A stretch of DNA of 64,000 nt, taken from NCBI GenBank assembly GCA_027364735.1, contig DAHXOT010000017.1, forward strand, positions 1 to 64,000, written 5' to 3'. This stretch comes from Hydrotalea sp. Lineage in GTDB: Bacteria; Bacteroidota; Bacteroidia; Chitinophagales; Chitinophagaceae. A program made the position numbers and the translations under genes. Below are positions 1-7,777 of this stretch, in pieces. Numbering within the stretch: the stretch's first letter is position 1; the number at the start of each line of letters is the position of its first letter. A model generated the notes under the pieces. That model saw only the letters and a list, made by a program, of their open reading frames with translations, did not search any database and had not been told where the DNA came from.

Positions 1-270
1 GCTCCATTGTCAAGCCAAAAGTTTACTCAAATAAGTCCTACTTTATATCAGATAATTATTGCTTTAACAGGTGGCCAGTCATATACATTTGTGCCTGTTT
101 ATGGTGACTGGAGCAGTAAATACAGCATTGCAATTAAAAATGATCCAAATGAAGTTAATGGTGGTGTTTTTCAAGTAGGAGGCAATGATATTCTTGCACC
201 TGCAGTATCAGGAACATATAAAATTGTTGTTGATTTTCAACAAGGCATATTTACTGTTACCAAACAATAA
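1..270 (+). CDS. SusE/SusF-like starch-binding lipoprotein, C-terminal end (5' partial)
   Basis: The reading frame is open from the first base of the window, so this is the 3' end of a gene that begins upstream; the TTG at position 7 is only the first possible start inside the window. The 89 visible residues form one beta-rich module with the pattern G-D-W-S...G-G-N-D-I...G-T-Y-K-I-V-V-D...F-T-V, which resembles the last module of the following gene. That pattern is typical of the C-terminal carbohydrate-binding modules of SusE/SusF outer-surface proteins (known family feature). By position it is the gene before a second Sus-type lipoprotein, so a susE or susF role in glycan capture is inferred. 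The rest of the locus (susC/susD) would lie left of the window. Confidence 0.6.
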   Translation, partial: APLSSQKFTQISPTLYQIIIALTGGQSYTFVPVYGDWSSKYSIAIKNDPNEVNGGVFQVGGNDILAPAVSGTYKIVVDFQQGIFTVTKQ

Positions 271-330
271 ATTTTTAAAAGAACGAACCTAAATTATCCT
301 TAATTAGTTCATTCAAATAAAAAAAAACTT

Positions 331-2079
331 ATGAAATATTTATTAAAATTAGGCTTGCTCAGTTTCTTACTGTCAGTGATATTAATGGCATGTAGCAAAT
401 TGGGCAATTTGCCATTTTATGGAAATGGTTCGCCTGTAAGTTTGCAATCTTCGGTTGCTTCGGTATCGCCAACTATTGCCGATACAAGTAAAACAGTGCT
501 ATCATTTAGCTGGTCAAATCCAGGCTATGCTGTAGATTCGTCTAAAGTAAAATATATATTAGAAATAGATTCTACCGGAAGAAATTTCTCCAAATCTGTT
601 TCTTATACTGTTATTGGTAGTTTAACCAAAGGATTTACCGGAAGAGATTTAAATAATGTAATGGTTTCTTATGGTTTTCCGTTAAGTGTAGCGGGTAAAA
701 TAGATGCAAGATTAACTTCATCTTATCCAAATAATAACGAACAATACAAATCGAATGTTATTACGGTATCTGTTACACCGTTTAAAGATTCTTCGGTATT
801 AACCAGTGCACAAACATCGGTAACAGCTGCTTTAGCTACTTCTACACAATTGTCTAATACCTTTAGTTGGTCGCCGGCATTTAAAGGCTATACAGGTAAT
901 GTAACGTATACCTTGCAATACGATTTAAAAGGTAAAAACTTTGTAGCTCCGGCAAGTATGGCTATCGGAACAAATGTGTATACAAAATCGTTAACACAAG
1001 CCGATATGAATAACACAGCTCTTGCATCGGGTATTGGTGGAGGTAGTACAGGAACTGTTGAGTACAGAATTATGGCAGTAACTGCTACAGGTGCTACTGT
1101 TTATTCAAACGTAGTAAATGTAACAATAAGCACGTATGCAACAGCATTGTATATTGTAGGCGGAAGTTCACCTGCCGGATGGACACCCTCTGCAGCTATT
1201 CAAATGATTCCGGATCCACGTTTCCCGGGTACTTTCTTTGCCTATGCTAATTTAACTGTTACAGGATATGGCATTAAATTTTTATCTGAAAATACCAGTT
1301 GGAGTTCTCCTACACAAATAGTTTATGGCGATGCCAATGGTAACGGAATTTCGGGTACTATTACTTCTGCCGGTGGTGGAAATAATGTAAATGTTCCGGC
1401 CGATGGTATTTATCGTGTTACCGTTGATTTAGCAAATAATAAATATTATTTACAAACCGGACCAATTGGTGCAGTAGGTTTAGTAGGTGCTTTCCAAAAC
1501 TGGACACCATCTGCAGCTATTAAAATGGTTTCTCTTGCACCTAATAAATTCATTTTCATTACTAATATGACTCAAAATGATGAATTTAAATTCCATGATG
1601 GCAATGCTTGGGATAATTCAACAAATAGCAGTTCTCGTTGGTTTGACCTTACGGGTTCTGGTTCTGTGATAATTGATGGATCTGGTGCGGGAGGTAATTT
1701 TAAATGGACGGGTGCCACTGGTAAAGTAAGGGCAATTTTTGATTATAGTAATGTAAGCAATCCTCAATTTAGTTTAACCGAAGGAAATGGAATGTGGGTT
1801 ATTGGCGATGCAACGGTAGGCGGTTGGAGTAATAATGGTAATGAAACCGATGTTCAACGCCCACCATTAACTTATCAAGGAAATGGTGTATGGTCTGGTT
1901 CTGTAGCTCTTTCACCCGGTTCAATTAAATTTATTGTGAAAAAAGGAGATTGGAGCTTTAGTTATGGCGGAAGCAATGGAGTAATATCCTATCAAAACGG
2001 ATCAAACATTTCAATTGCAACTGCAGGAACGTATACTATTACAGTGAATGAATATAACTCAACTTATACCATTCAATAA
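331..2079 (+). CDS. SusE/SusF-family outer-membrane glycan-binding lipoprotein
   Basis: A 582-aa secreted lipoprotein. The signal peptide ends in a lipobox L-M-A-C with Cys21 as the lipidation site. Residues about 35-270 hold two Ig-like SusE N-terminal repeats, each with an S-W-S/F-S-W-S-P strand followed by Y-x-L-x-(I/Y)-D. After these come three carbohydrate-binding modules starting near residues 273, 380 and 490, each opening with L-Y-I-V-G / V-G-L-V-G / M-W-V-I-G and a tryptophan a few residues later (G-W-T-P-S-A-A, N-W-T-P-S-A-A, G-W-S-N-N). SusE/SusF proteins sit on the cell surface beside SusCD and hold glycans through such modules. The substrate cannot be read from sequence. It lies 60 bp behind the previous partial gene and ends before a strong terminator, so it is probably the last gene of the operon. 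Confidence 0.8.
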   Translation: MKYLLKLGLLSFLLSVILMACSKLGNLPFYGNGSPVSLQSSVASVSPTIADTSKTVLSFSWSNPGYAVDSSKVKYILEIDSTGRNFSKSVSYTVIGSLTKGFTGRDLNNVMVSYGFPLSVAGKIDARLTSSYPNNNEQYKSNVITVSVTPFKDSSVLTSAQTSVTAALATSTQLSNTFSWSPAFKGYTGNVTYTLQYDLKGKNFVAPASMAIGTNVYTKSLTQADMNNTALASGIGGGSTGTVEYRIMAVTATGATVYSNVVNVTISTYATALYIVGGSSPAGWTPSAAIQMIPDPRFPGTFFAYANLTVTGYGIKFLSENTSWSSPTQIVYGDANGNGISGTITSAGGGNNVNVPADGIYRVTVDLANNKYYLQTGPIGAVGLVGAFQNWTPSAAIKMVSLAPNKFIFITNMTQNDEFKFHDGNAWDNSTNSSSRWFDLTGSGSVIIDGSGAGGNFKWTGATGKVRAIFDYSNVSNPQFSLTEGNGMWVIGDATVGGWSNNGNETDVQRPPLTYQGNGVWSGSVALSPGSIKFIVKKGDWSFSYGGSNGVISYQNGSNISIATAGTYTITVNEYNSTYTIQ

Positions 2080-2098
2080 TAATAATATCATTCTAATT

Positions 2099-2130
2099 AA
2101 AACGCCTTCCTATCGAAGGCGTTTTTTATT
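2099..2130 (+). terminator. Intrinsic terminator after the Sus-type operon
   Basis: An 11-bp perfect stem (AAAACGCCTTC / GAAGGCGTTTT) with a 5-nt loop is followed by a T-rich run. It sits 20 bp after the stop of the SusE/SusF-like gene. Confidence 0.85.
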
Positions 2131-2201
2131 TTAACAATTATTGGCTTTCTATTCTATCTCATATCAAACATTTGTTACTTTGCATGAATTAAATTTTTAG
2201 T

Positions 2202-3077
2202 ATGCTATATTCAATGACTGGTTTTGGAAGGGCTGAAGAAAACATTAACGATAAAGTTTTTTTAGTAGAAGTAAAATCATTAAACGGTAAACAATTCGAT
2301 TTAAGATTGGTATTACCTGCATTATTAAAACCCTACGAATTTGAAGTACGAAATATTTTAAATGAAACTTTAGAAAGAGGAAGTGTAGAATGTATTATTA
2401 CCATTAAACAAAATGGTGGGGCAAAACCGGTAGTAATTAATAACGAAATGCTGAAAGCTTATTACCAATCGGTAATGGAAATAGCCGATGAATTAAATGC
2501 CGATACCAACCAATTATTAGCCGCAATTTTACGATTACCCGAAGTGGTTGTTAATTCAACAGAAATTCTGCAAGAAAAAGATTGGCATCAATTTAAAAAA
2601 GTGCTGCAAACTGCGTTAGAGCAAATTTCTTTGCATAGAAAAAATGAAGGAAATGTATTAGAAAACGATTTGTTACAACGTATTACCGAAATAGAAACAC
2701 ATCAAAAAAATATTTCGATTTTAGAACCTTTACGCAGACAAAAAATTAAAGAAGGATTACAGAAAGTATTAGATGAAAATGTTGGCAAAGAAAATTATGA
2801 TACCAATAGATTAGAGCAAGAGCTTATATTTTATATAGAAAAAATTGATGTAAGTGAAGAGCAAGTTCGCTTAAGTAATCATTGCAATTATTTCAGGTCT
2901 GTTGTAAAAGAAGCATCTAAAAGTAAAGGCAAAAAATTATCGTTTATTTTACAAGAAATAGGAAGAGAAATTAATACCACCGGATCTAAAGCGTATGATT
3001 CCGAAATACAAAAATTAGTAGTATTAATGAAAGATGAATTAGAAAAAGCAAAAGAGCAAATATTGAATGTTTTATAA
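2202..3077 (+). CDS. yicC: YicC family endoribonuclease
   Basis: A 291-aa protein beginning with the family hallmark M-x-x-S-M-T-G-F-G-R-A-E. Its C-terminal domain carries the conserved R-L-x-x-E...D-V-x-E-E-x-x-R-L-x-x-H-x-x-x-F segment (around residues 205-235) and a late K-x-x-x-F-x-x-Q-E-x-x-R-E-x-N-T-x-x-S-K block. YicC/YloC proteins are cytoplasmic hexameric endoribonucleases involved in sRNA and mRNA turnover in E. coli (known). In many bacteria gmk follows yicC; here the next gene, 9 bp on, is gldH. The length is normal for the family. A TTACTTTG box about 20 bp upstream of the ATG (2175-2182) resembles the Bacteroidota -7 element. Confidence 0.92.
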   Translation: MLYSMTGFGRAEENINDKVFLVEVKSLNGKQFDLRLVLPALLKPYEFEVRNILNETLERGSVECIITIKQNGGAKPVVINNEMLKAYYQSVMEIADELNADTNQLLAAILRLPEVVVNSTEILQEKDWHQFKKVLQTALEQISLHRKNEGNVLENDLLQRITEIETHQKNISILEPLRRQKIKEGLQKVLDENVGKENYDTNRLEQELIFYIEKIDVSEEQVRLSNHCNYFRSVVKEASKSKGKKLSFILQEIGREINTTGSKAYDSEIQKLVVLMKDELEKAKEQILNVL

Positions 3078-3086
3078 AATGGCAGT

Positions 3087-3548
3087 ATGAATAAAATTGT
3101 TACAGTAATACTTTTTGTTCTTTTCATAGCCACTTCGTGTACTACATTAGATGTGTATGAAAAGCAAGCTGCTTTTACACAGCATGTTTGGAAAAGTAAA
3201 GAAACCCCCTCGTTTACTTTTGCCATAAAAGATACCACAGTTGCCTATAATTTATTTTTAGTAATAAGGCATGAGGATGCATATCACTTTAAAAATATTT
3301 GGTTAAATATTATTGTAAAAGATCCCGATTCAACCTATACTATTAAACGCGAATTTATGTTGGCAGATAATACACATTGGTTAGGTACCGGAATGGATGA
3401 TATTATTGAGCATAGAATAAGTTTTAACCAACTTCCCATTAATTTAAAAAAAGGGAATTATACTTTTACGTTGCAGCAAATTATGCGAGAAGATCCTTTG
3501 CAATATGTTTTAAATGCCGGCATTAGGATAGAAAAAATGAAACCATGA
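3087..3548 (+). CDS. gldH: Gliding motility lipoprotein GldH
   Basis: A 153-aa lipoprotein with signal peptide and lipobox A-T-S-C (Cys18). It matches the GldH pattern: an early D-V-Y-E-K segment, a beta-rich body with L-x-x-x-I-R-H-x-x-x-Y-x-F-x-N-I-W-L, and a late G-x-Y-x-F-x-x-x-Q-x-M-R-x-x-P-L. GldH is needed for gliding motility in Flavobacterium johnsoniae (known); its biochemical role is unsettled. It starts 9 bp after yicC and its stop overlaps the next gene's ATG by 4 nt, which implies co-translation with the histidine kinase. In several relatives gldH sits next to ricT and holB; here those two are about 10 kb away on the other strand. Confidence 0.85.
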   Translation: MNKIVTVILFVLFIATSCTTLDVYEKQAAFTQHVWKSKETPSFTFAIKDTTVAYNLFLVIRHEDAYHFKNIWLNIIVKDPDSTYTIKREFMLADNTHWLGTGMDDIIEHRISFNQLPINLKKGNYTFTLQQIMREDPLQYVLNAGIRIEKMKP

Positions 3549-4522
3549 ATTTCTTTAATAAACATAAGTTATCCATACTTACTGCTTTTTATTGGTTTCT
3601 GTTAGCATATATTGTAGCAGCATTGTTATGGTGGTTTATTGCATTAAACAAACAAAATAATGCAATGATTAATTTACAGGTTTCGCAGTTACAAAAAAAT
3701 ACACCTCAATATGCTCAGCAGTATCAAAAAATTATGAACGATAAAAAAAGAAAAACTACACAATATGTTGGCGAGGGTTTTTTCTTTTTGGTATTAATTT
3801 TAATTGGTGCCGTTTTTGTGTATCGTGCTACAAGGCGGCAATTGCATTTATCGCATCAGCAACATAATTTTATGATGGCTGTAACACACGAACTAAAAAC
3901 ACCAATTGCTGTTGCACAATTAAATTTAGAAACTTTACAAAAAAGAAAATTAGATGAAGAAACGCAGCAAAAATTAATACATAATACGCTAAATGAAACC
4001 AATAGGTTAAATGGTTTGTGTAATAATATTTTATTGGCTGCTCAATTAGATGGCGGAGCATATCATTCTTTCAAGCAAAAAATATTTTTCTCCGAGCTGG
4101 TTACTAAGCAAATAGAAATGTTTAAAAATTCATTTCCCAAAAGAAAATTTAATACCGATATTGATGGCGAGGTATATTTATTAGGAGAAGAATTATTGTT
4201 GCAAATGCTGCTAAATAATTTAACCGAAAATGCAATTAAATATTCGCCTGCCGAAAAGCCAATAACTATTCAGTTAAAAATAAAAGCAGATAAAGCTGTA
4301 TTAAAAGTGGCTGATGAAGGTATTGGAATTACCGATGTAGAAAAGAAAAAAATATTTCAAAAATTTTATAGAGTAGGCAACGAAAATACGCGTAAAGCAA
4401 AAGGTTCGGGATTAGGGTTATATTTATGCAAGCAAATTATTTTAAAGCATAGAGGTGAAATTTTAGTAACAGATAATATACCTACGGGTACTATTTTTAC
4501 AGCTACATTTAAAATGTCATGA
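3545..4522 (+). CDS. Membrane sensor histidine kinase (OmpR-partner type)
   Basis: A 325-aa kinase. Two transmembrane segments (about residues 13-33 and 76-94) bracket a short periplasmic loop of about 40 residues. Next is the HisKA domain with the phospho-acceptor H-E-L-K-T-P around His115, then a HATPase domain with N box N-N-L-T-E-N-A-I-K-Y-S, G1 box D-E-G-I-G-I and G2 box G-S-G-L-G-L-Y. All catalytic boxes look intact. The ATG overlaps the gldH stop and the gene's own stop overlaps the start of the response regulator by 4 nt, so the three are almost certainly one transcript. The short sensor loop gives no clue to the signal. It is of the general type called RprX in Bacteroides, but I would not assign that name. 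Confidence 0.88.
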   Translation: MNFFNKHKLSILTAFYWFLLAYIVAALLWWFIALNKQNNAMINLQVSQLQKNTPQYAQQYQKIMNDKKRKTTQYVGEGFFFLVLILIGAVFVYRATRRQLHLSHQQHNFMMAVTHELKTPIAVAQLNLETLQKRKLDEETQQKLIHNTLNETNRLNGLCNNILLAAQLDGGAYHSFKQKIFFSELVTKQIEMFKNSFPKRKFNTDIDGEVYLLGEELLLQMLLNNLTENAIKYSPAEKPITIQLKIKADKAVLKVADEGIGITDVEKKKIFQKFYRVGNENTRKAKGSGLGLYLCKQIILKHRGEILVTDNIPTGTIFTATFKMS

Positions 4523-5226
4523 ACCTACAGAGTAAAGCCAATATATTATTAGTTGAAGATGAAGAAAATCTTCATGAAACCTTAAAAATGAATCTTGAAA
4601 TGGAAGGCTACGAAATTACATCGGCCTTTACCGGATCGGAAGCATTAAAGGCAATTAGTAATGAATACTTCGATTTAATTATTTTAGATATAATGCTTCC
4701 CGATGTTGATGGGATAAGAATTACAGAAAGTGTAAGAGTAAATAATAATGAAGTGCCTATTTTAATTTTAAGTGCAAAAAATTCGGGAGCCGATCGGGTA
4801 TTAGGTTTAAAAAAAGGTGCCGATGATTATTTAACAAAGCCATTTAATTTAGAAGAATTATTATTGAGAATTGAGAAGTTAATTCATAAAAATAAAAAAA
4901 TTCAAGACAAAGAAACTATTGGCGACACTTACTTGTTTGCAAATAATATTATTGATTTTAAAGCACAAGAAGCAACCACTTTTGATGGAAAAAAAATAGC
5001 ACTAAGCAAAAAAGAAACCATGCTTTTAAAATTATTGATTGAAAATAAAGGCGATGTAGTAACACGCGAAAAAATATTGCAAGTTGTTTGGGGATATAAT
5101 GTATATCCCAATACTCGCACTATTGATAATTTTATTTTGAATTTCAGGAAATACTTTGAACAGGATAGTCGTAATCCAAAACACTTTCATTCGGCACGCG
5201 GTGCAGGATATAAATATACCGAATGA
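4519..5226 (+). CDS. OmpR/PhoB-family response regulator
   Basis: A 235-aa DNA-binding response regulator. The receiver domain (residues about 8-122) has the acidic pair E-D-E, phospho-acceptor Asp in L-D-I-M-L-P, and the switch Lys in T-K-P-F. The C-terminal winged helix (about 135-233) has the usual L-S-K-K-E...L-L-x-x-N-x-G-x-V-V-T-R-E...V-W-G...R-T-I-D-N-F-I-x-x-L-R-K-like core and ends in R-G-x-G-Y-K. It overlaps the kinase gene by 4 nt and is its evident partner. Targets are unknown; the operon position after gldH suggests an envelope-linked role, which is inference. Confidence 0.92.
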   Translation: MNLQSKANILLVEDEENLHETLKMNLEMEGYEITSAFTGSEALKAISNEYFDLIILDIMLPDVDGIRITESVRVNNNEVPILILSAKNSGADRVLGLKKGADDYLTKPFNLEELLLRIEKLIHKNKKIQDKETIGDTYLFANNIIDFKAQEATTFDGKKIALSKKETMLLKLLIENKGDVVTREKILQVVWGYNVYPNTRTIDNFILNFRKYFEQDSRNPKHFHSARGAGYKYTE

Positions 5227-5295
5227 AATAGGGCGTTAAGTATTTTTTGCTGCACATACTACTAAGCATTTTTTTTCGTTGTAAAAAAATTACAA

Positions 5296-6438
5296 ATGCA
5301 TTTCATGAGTTTATCAACTATCATCGATTTTTTAGAGCCTGTTAATAGGTTTCAATTATCAGACGATCAAGGGTATAAAGACACGCAATTGGGTCGTCAT
5401 ATCAGTATATATGAAGAGGAATTTCCGGATATAAGTAATGCAGATTTTGTAATAGTTGGTTGCTCGGAGATGCGTGGCGAAGGGGTGGAATATAATAATA
5501 CCGATGCTGCTAATGCCATTCGCAAACAATTTTATAGTTTATTTCATTGGCATACTATGGTTAATGTTGCCGATATTGGCAATGTTAAAAAAGGTGCTTC
5601 ATTGCAAGATAGTTATGCCGCATTAAAAACAGTAATAAAAGAATTAATTGAGCAAGGTAAGCGAGTTGTTATCATAGGCGGATCGCATGATAATACATTG
5701 GCTCAATATCAGGCGTATGTTGAGTTAGAAAAAATTATTGAAGTGGCTTGTATTGATGCAAGAATAGATTTGGATATGGATAGTGTATTGCCCGCCGATA
5801 TTTTTTTAATGAATATGCTTACTGCCGAACCTAACTTTATTAAACATTATAACCATATTGGGTTTCAGAGTTATTTGGTGCATCCGCAAATGTTAGAAAC
5901 TATCGATAAATTAAGATTTGATTGCTATAGAGTTGGTAAAGTAAAAGAAAATTTAGAAGAAATGGAACCGGCTATTCGCAATGCACAATTATTTTCATTC
6001 GATATTGCTGCTATTCAACATGCCAATGCTCCTGCCAATAGATTAACACCTAATGGATTTAACGGCGAAGAAGCTTGTACATTAATGCAATATGCCGGCA
6101 TGAGCATTCATAATAATACTATCGGCATTTATGGCTATAATTCTATGCAGGATGAACATGATTTAACGGCCAAACAAATTTCGCACATGCTTTGGTATTT
6201 AATGGATGGTATTTATAAAGGAAAACAAGAAACGCATTTATCGGATAAAAGCCATTTTAATGAATTTAATATTGCTTTTGCAGAAGTAGCTACCGCTTTT
6301 TTACAAAGCAAACATACCGGTAGGTGGTGGATGCAATTACCCGATGGAAAATATACCGCTTGCAGTAAAACCGATTATTTAATTGCCAGCAATAACGATA
6401 TTCCAGAAAGGTGGTTAAGAGCGGTAGAAAGAAGTTAA
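5296..6438 (+). CDS. Arginase/formimidoylglutamase-fold protein with degenerate metal site
   Basis: A 380-aa protein of the ureohydrolase (arginase, agmatinase, HutG) fold. Its landmark motifs are present but altered: G-G-S-H-D-N (128-133) in place of G-G-D-H-S, I-D-A-R-I-D (153-158) in place of D-A-H-x-D, and S-F-D-I-A-A-I (234-240) in place of S-x-D-x-D. Several Asp/His ligands of the usual binuclear Mn site are therefore missing, so ordinary ureohydrolase activity is unlikely. No hut, arg or spe genes lie nearby. Such proteins are commonly labelled formimidoylglutamase in Bacteroidota annotation, and I treat that label as fold-level only. Residue Met4 is an equally plausible start. It is 70 bp after the response regulator and probably an independent unit. 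Confidence 0.7.
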   Translation: MHFMSLSTIIDFLEPVNRFQLSDDQGYKDTQLGRHISIYEEEFPDISNADFVIVGCSEMRGEGVEYNNTDAANAIRKQFYSLFHWHTMVNVADIGNVKKGASLQDSYAALKTVIKELIEQGKRVVIIGGSHDNTLAQYQAYVELEKIIEVACIDARIDLDMDSVLPADIFLMNMLTAEPNFIKHYNHIGFQSYLVHPQMLETIDKLRFDCYRVGKVKENLEEMEPAIRNAQLFSFDIAAIQHANAPANRLTPNGFNGEEACTLMQYAGMSIHNNTIGIYGYNSMQDEHDLTAKQISHMLWYLMDGIYKGKQETHLSDKSHFNEFNIAFAEVATAFLQSKHTGRWWMQLPDGKYTACSKTDYLIASNNDIPERWLRAVERS

Positions 6439-6466
6439 TTGTACAAAAAAACTACAATCAAATAGT

Positions 6467-7774
6467 ATGAAAAGTAAGCTTTGTGTAGTAAAGTCATTAG
6501 CCATTTTTTGTATAATGCTTTTCTTATTTTCATCTTGTTCCTTACAAAAAAAAATAGCTAACGAAGCCAAAAAATCTATTTTAAATGATGCACATCTTTC
6601 TACAGCACATATTGGCATTGTAGTGTATAGTCCTTCTCAAAAAAAATATCTCTACAATTATCAAGGCGAAAAATATTTTATTCCGGCAAGTAATACTAAA
6701 TTATTTACTTGTTATGCTGCCATGAAATATTTAGGAGATAGTTTAACAGGAATAAGATATGTAAAGAAGAGAAATGGAATTGTTGAAGTAGAAGCAAACG
6801 GAGATCCTACTTTTTTGCATCCCGATTTTAAATATCAGCCGGTATTCAGCTTTCTACAATCTCAGCAAAAAATTGTATTAACCGATGAAAACTGGAAAGA
6901 AAATTCATTAGGATTGGGATGGGCATGGGATGATTATAATGATGATTATATGGCCGAAAGAAGTGTAATGCCTATTTATGGTAATGTACTTTCTTTTAAT
7001 GCCGAAGGAAAACCTTTTGTGCCTTTTTTTGAGAATAGAATAATCAATACTAGTTCGCCTTACAAGTTTAGTATTAAAAGAGCAATTGCAGCTAATAAGT
7101 TTGAAACAATTTCTTCTGCAAAAAATTTCGAAGCAACTAATATTCCGTTTTATACTACCGAGAAAGATATCTTGACCAACTTATTGAAAGATACATTACA
7201 CACAAGCGTTGAGCAAGTTCATTTTAAAATTGATCGTTGGCCCGATGTAATAAAAATTCATTCTCAACCAACCGATTCGGTTTTAAAAATTATGATGCAC
7301 AGAAGCGATAATTTTTTTGCAGAACAAAGCTTATTAATGGTAAGTAATGAATTATTGGGTGTAATGAATGATGAGAAAATGATTGATACTTTATTACAAA
7401 CCGATTATAAAGAATTGCCTCAAAAACCTAAATGGGTTGATGGAAGCGGTTTGAGCCGATATAATTTAATTTCGCCCAAAGATTTTGTATTTGTTTTAGA
7501 AAAAATGCAAAACGAATTTGAATGGAGTAGAATTGCCAATATATTACCAACCGCAAATGAAGGAACATTAAAAGGATTATATAAAAATTATGTTGGAAAA
7601 ATTTTTGCAAAAACAGGATCGTTAAGTAATAATATTGCTTTAAGCGGATATATTATTACTAATAAAAAACATAGGTATATTTTTTCTGTGCTAATAAATA
7701 ATCATCAATCATCCACCATGATTATTCGAAAAGATATTGAAAAATTTATTACAACAATAATTGAAAAATATTAG
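6467..7774 (+). CDS. dacB: D-alanyl-D-alanine carboxypeptidase/endopeptidase (PBP4, peptidase S13)
   Basis: A 435-aa penicillin-binding protein of class C. All three active-site motifs are visible: S75-N-T-K78, S280-D-N282 and K382-T-G384. The N-terminus is a lipoprotein signal (F-S-S-C, Cys24), so the enzyme is predicted to be anchored in the envelope. Family members trim or cleave D-Ala-D-Ala stems and cross-links in peptidoglycan (known). The long insert between the first and second motif is usual for S13. It starts 28 bp after the arginase-fold gene and ends 3 bp before the convergent mutL stop, with no room for a separate terminator. Confidence 0.9.
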   Translation: MKSKLCVVKSLAIFCIMLFLFSSCSLQKKIANEAKKSILNDAHLSTAHIGIVVYSPSQKKYLYNYQGEKYFIPASNTKLFTCYAAMKYLGDSLTGIRYVKKRNGIVEVEANGDPTFLHPDFKYQPVFSFLQSQQKIVLTDENWKENSLGLGWAWDDYNDDYMAERSVMPIYGNVLSFNAEGKPFVPFFENRIINTSSPYKFSIKRAIAANKFETISSAKNFEATNIPFYTTEKDILTNLLKDTLHTSVEQVHFKIDRWPDVIKIHSQPTDSVLKIMMHRSDNFFAEQSLLMVSNELLGVMNDEKMIDTLLQTDYKELPQKPKWVDGSGLSRYNLISPKDFVFVLEKMQNEFEWSRIANILPTANEGTLKGLYKNYVGKIFAKTGSLSNNIALSGYIITNKKHRYIFSVLINNHQSSTMIIRKDIEKFITTIIEKY

Positions 7775-7777
7775 CTT

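Noticed and set aside
2888-3238. Minus-strand 116-aa frame across yicC/gldH
   Set aside because: It opposes two well-supported genes and shows no motifs.
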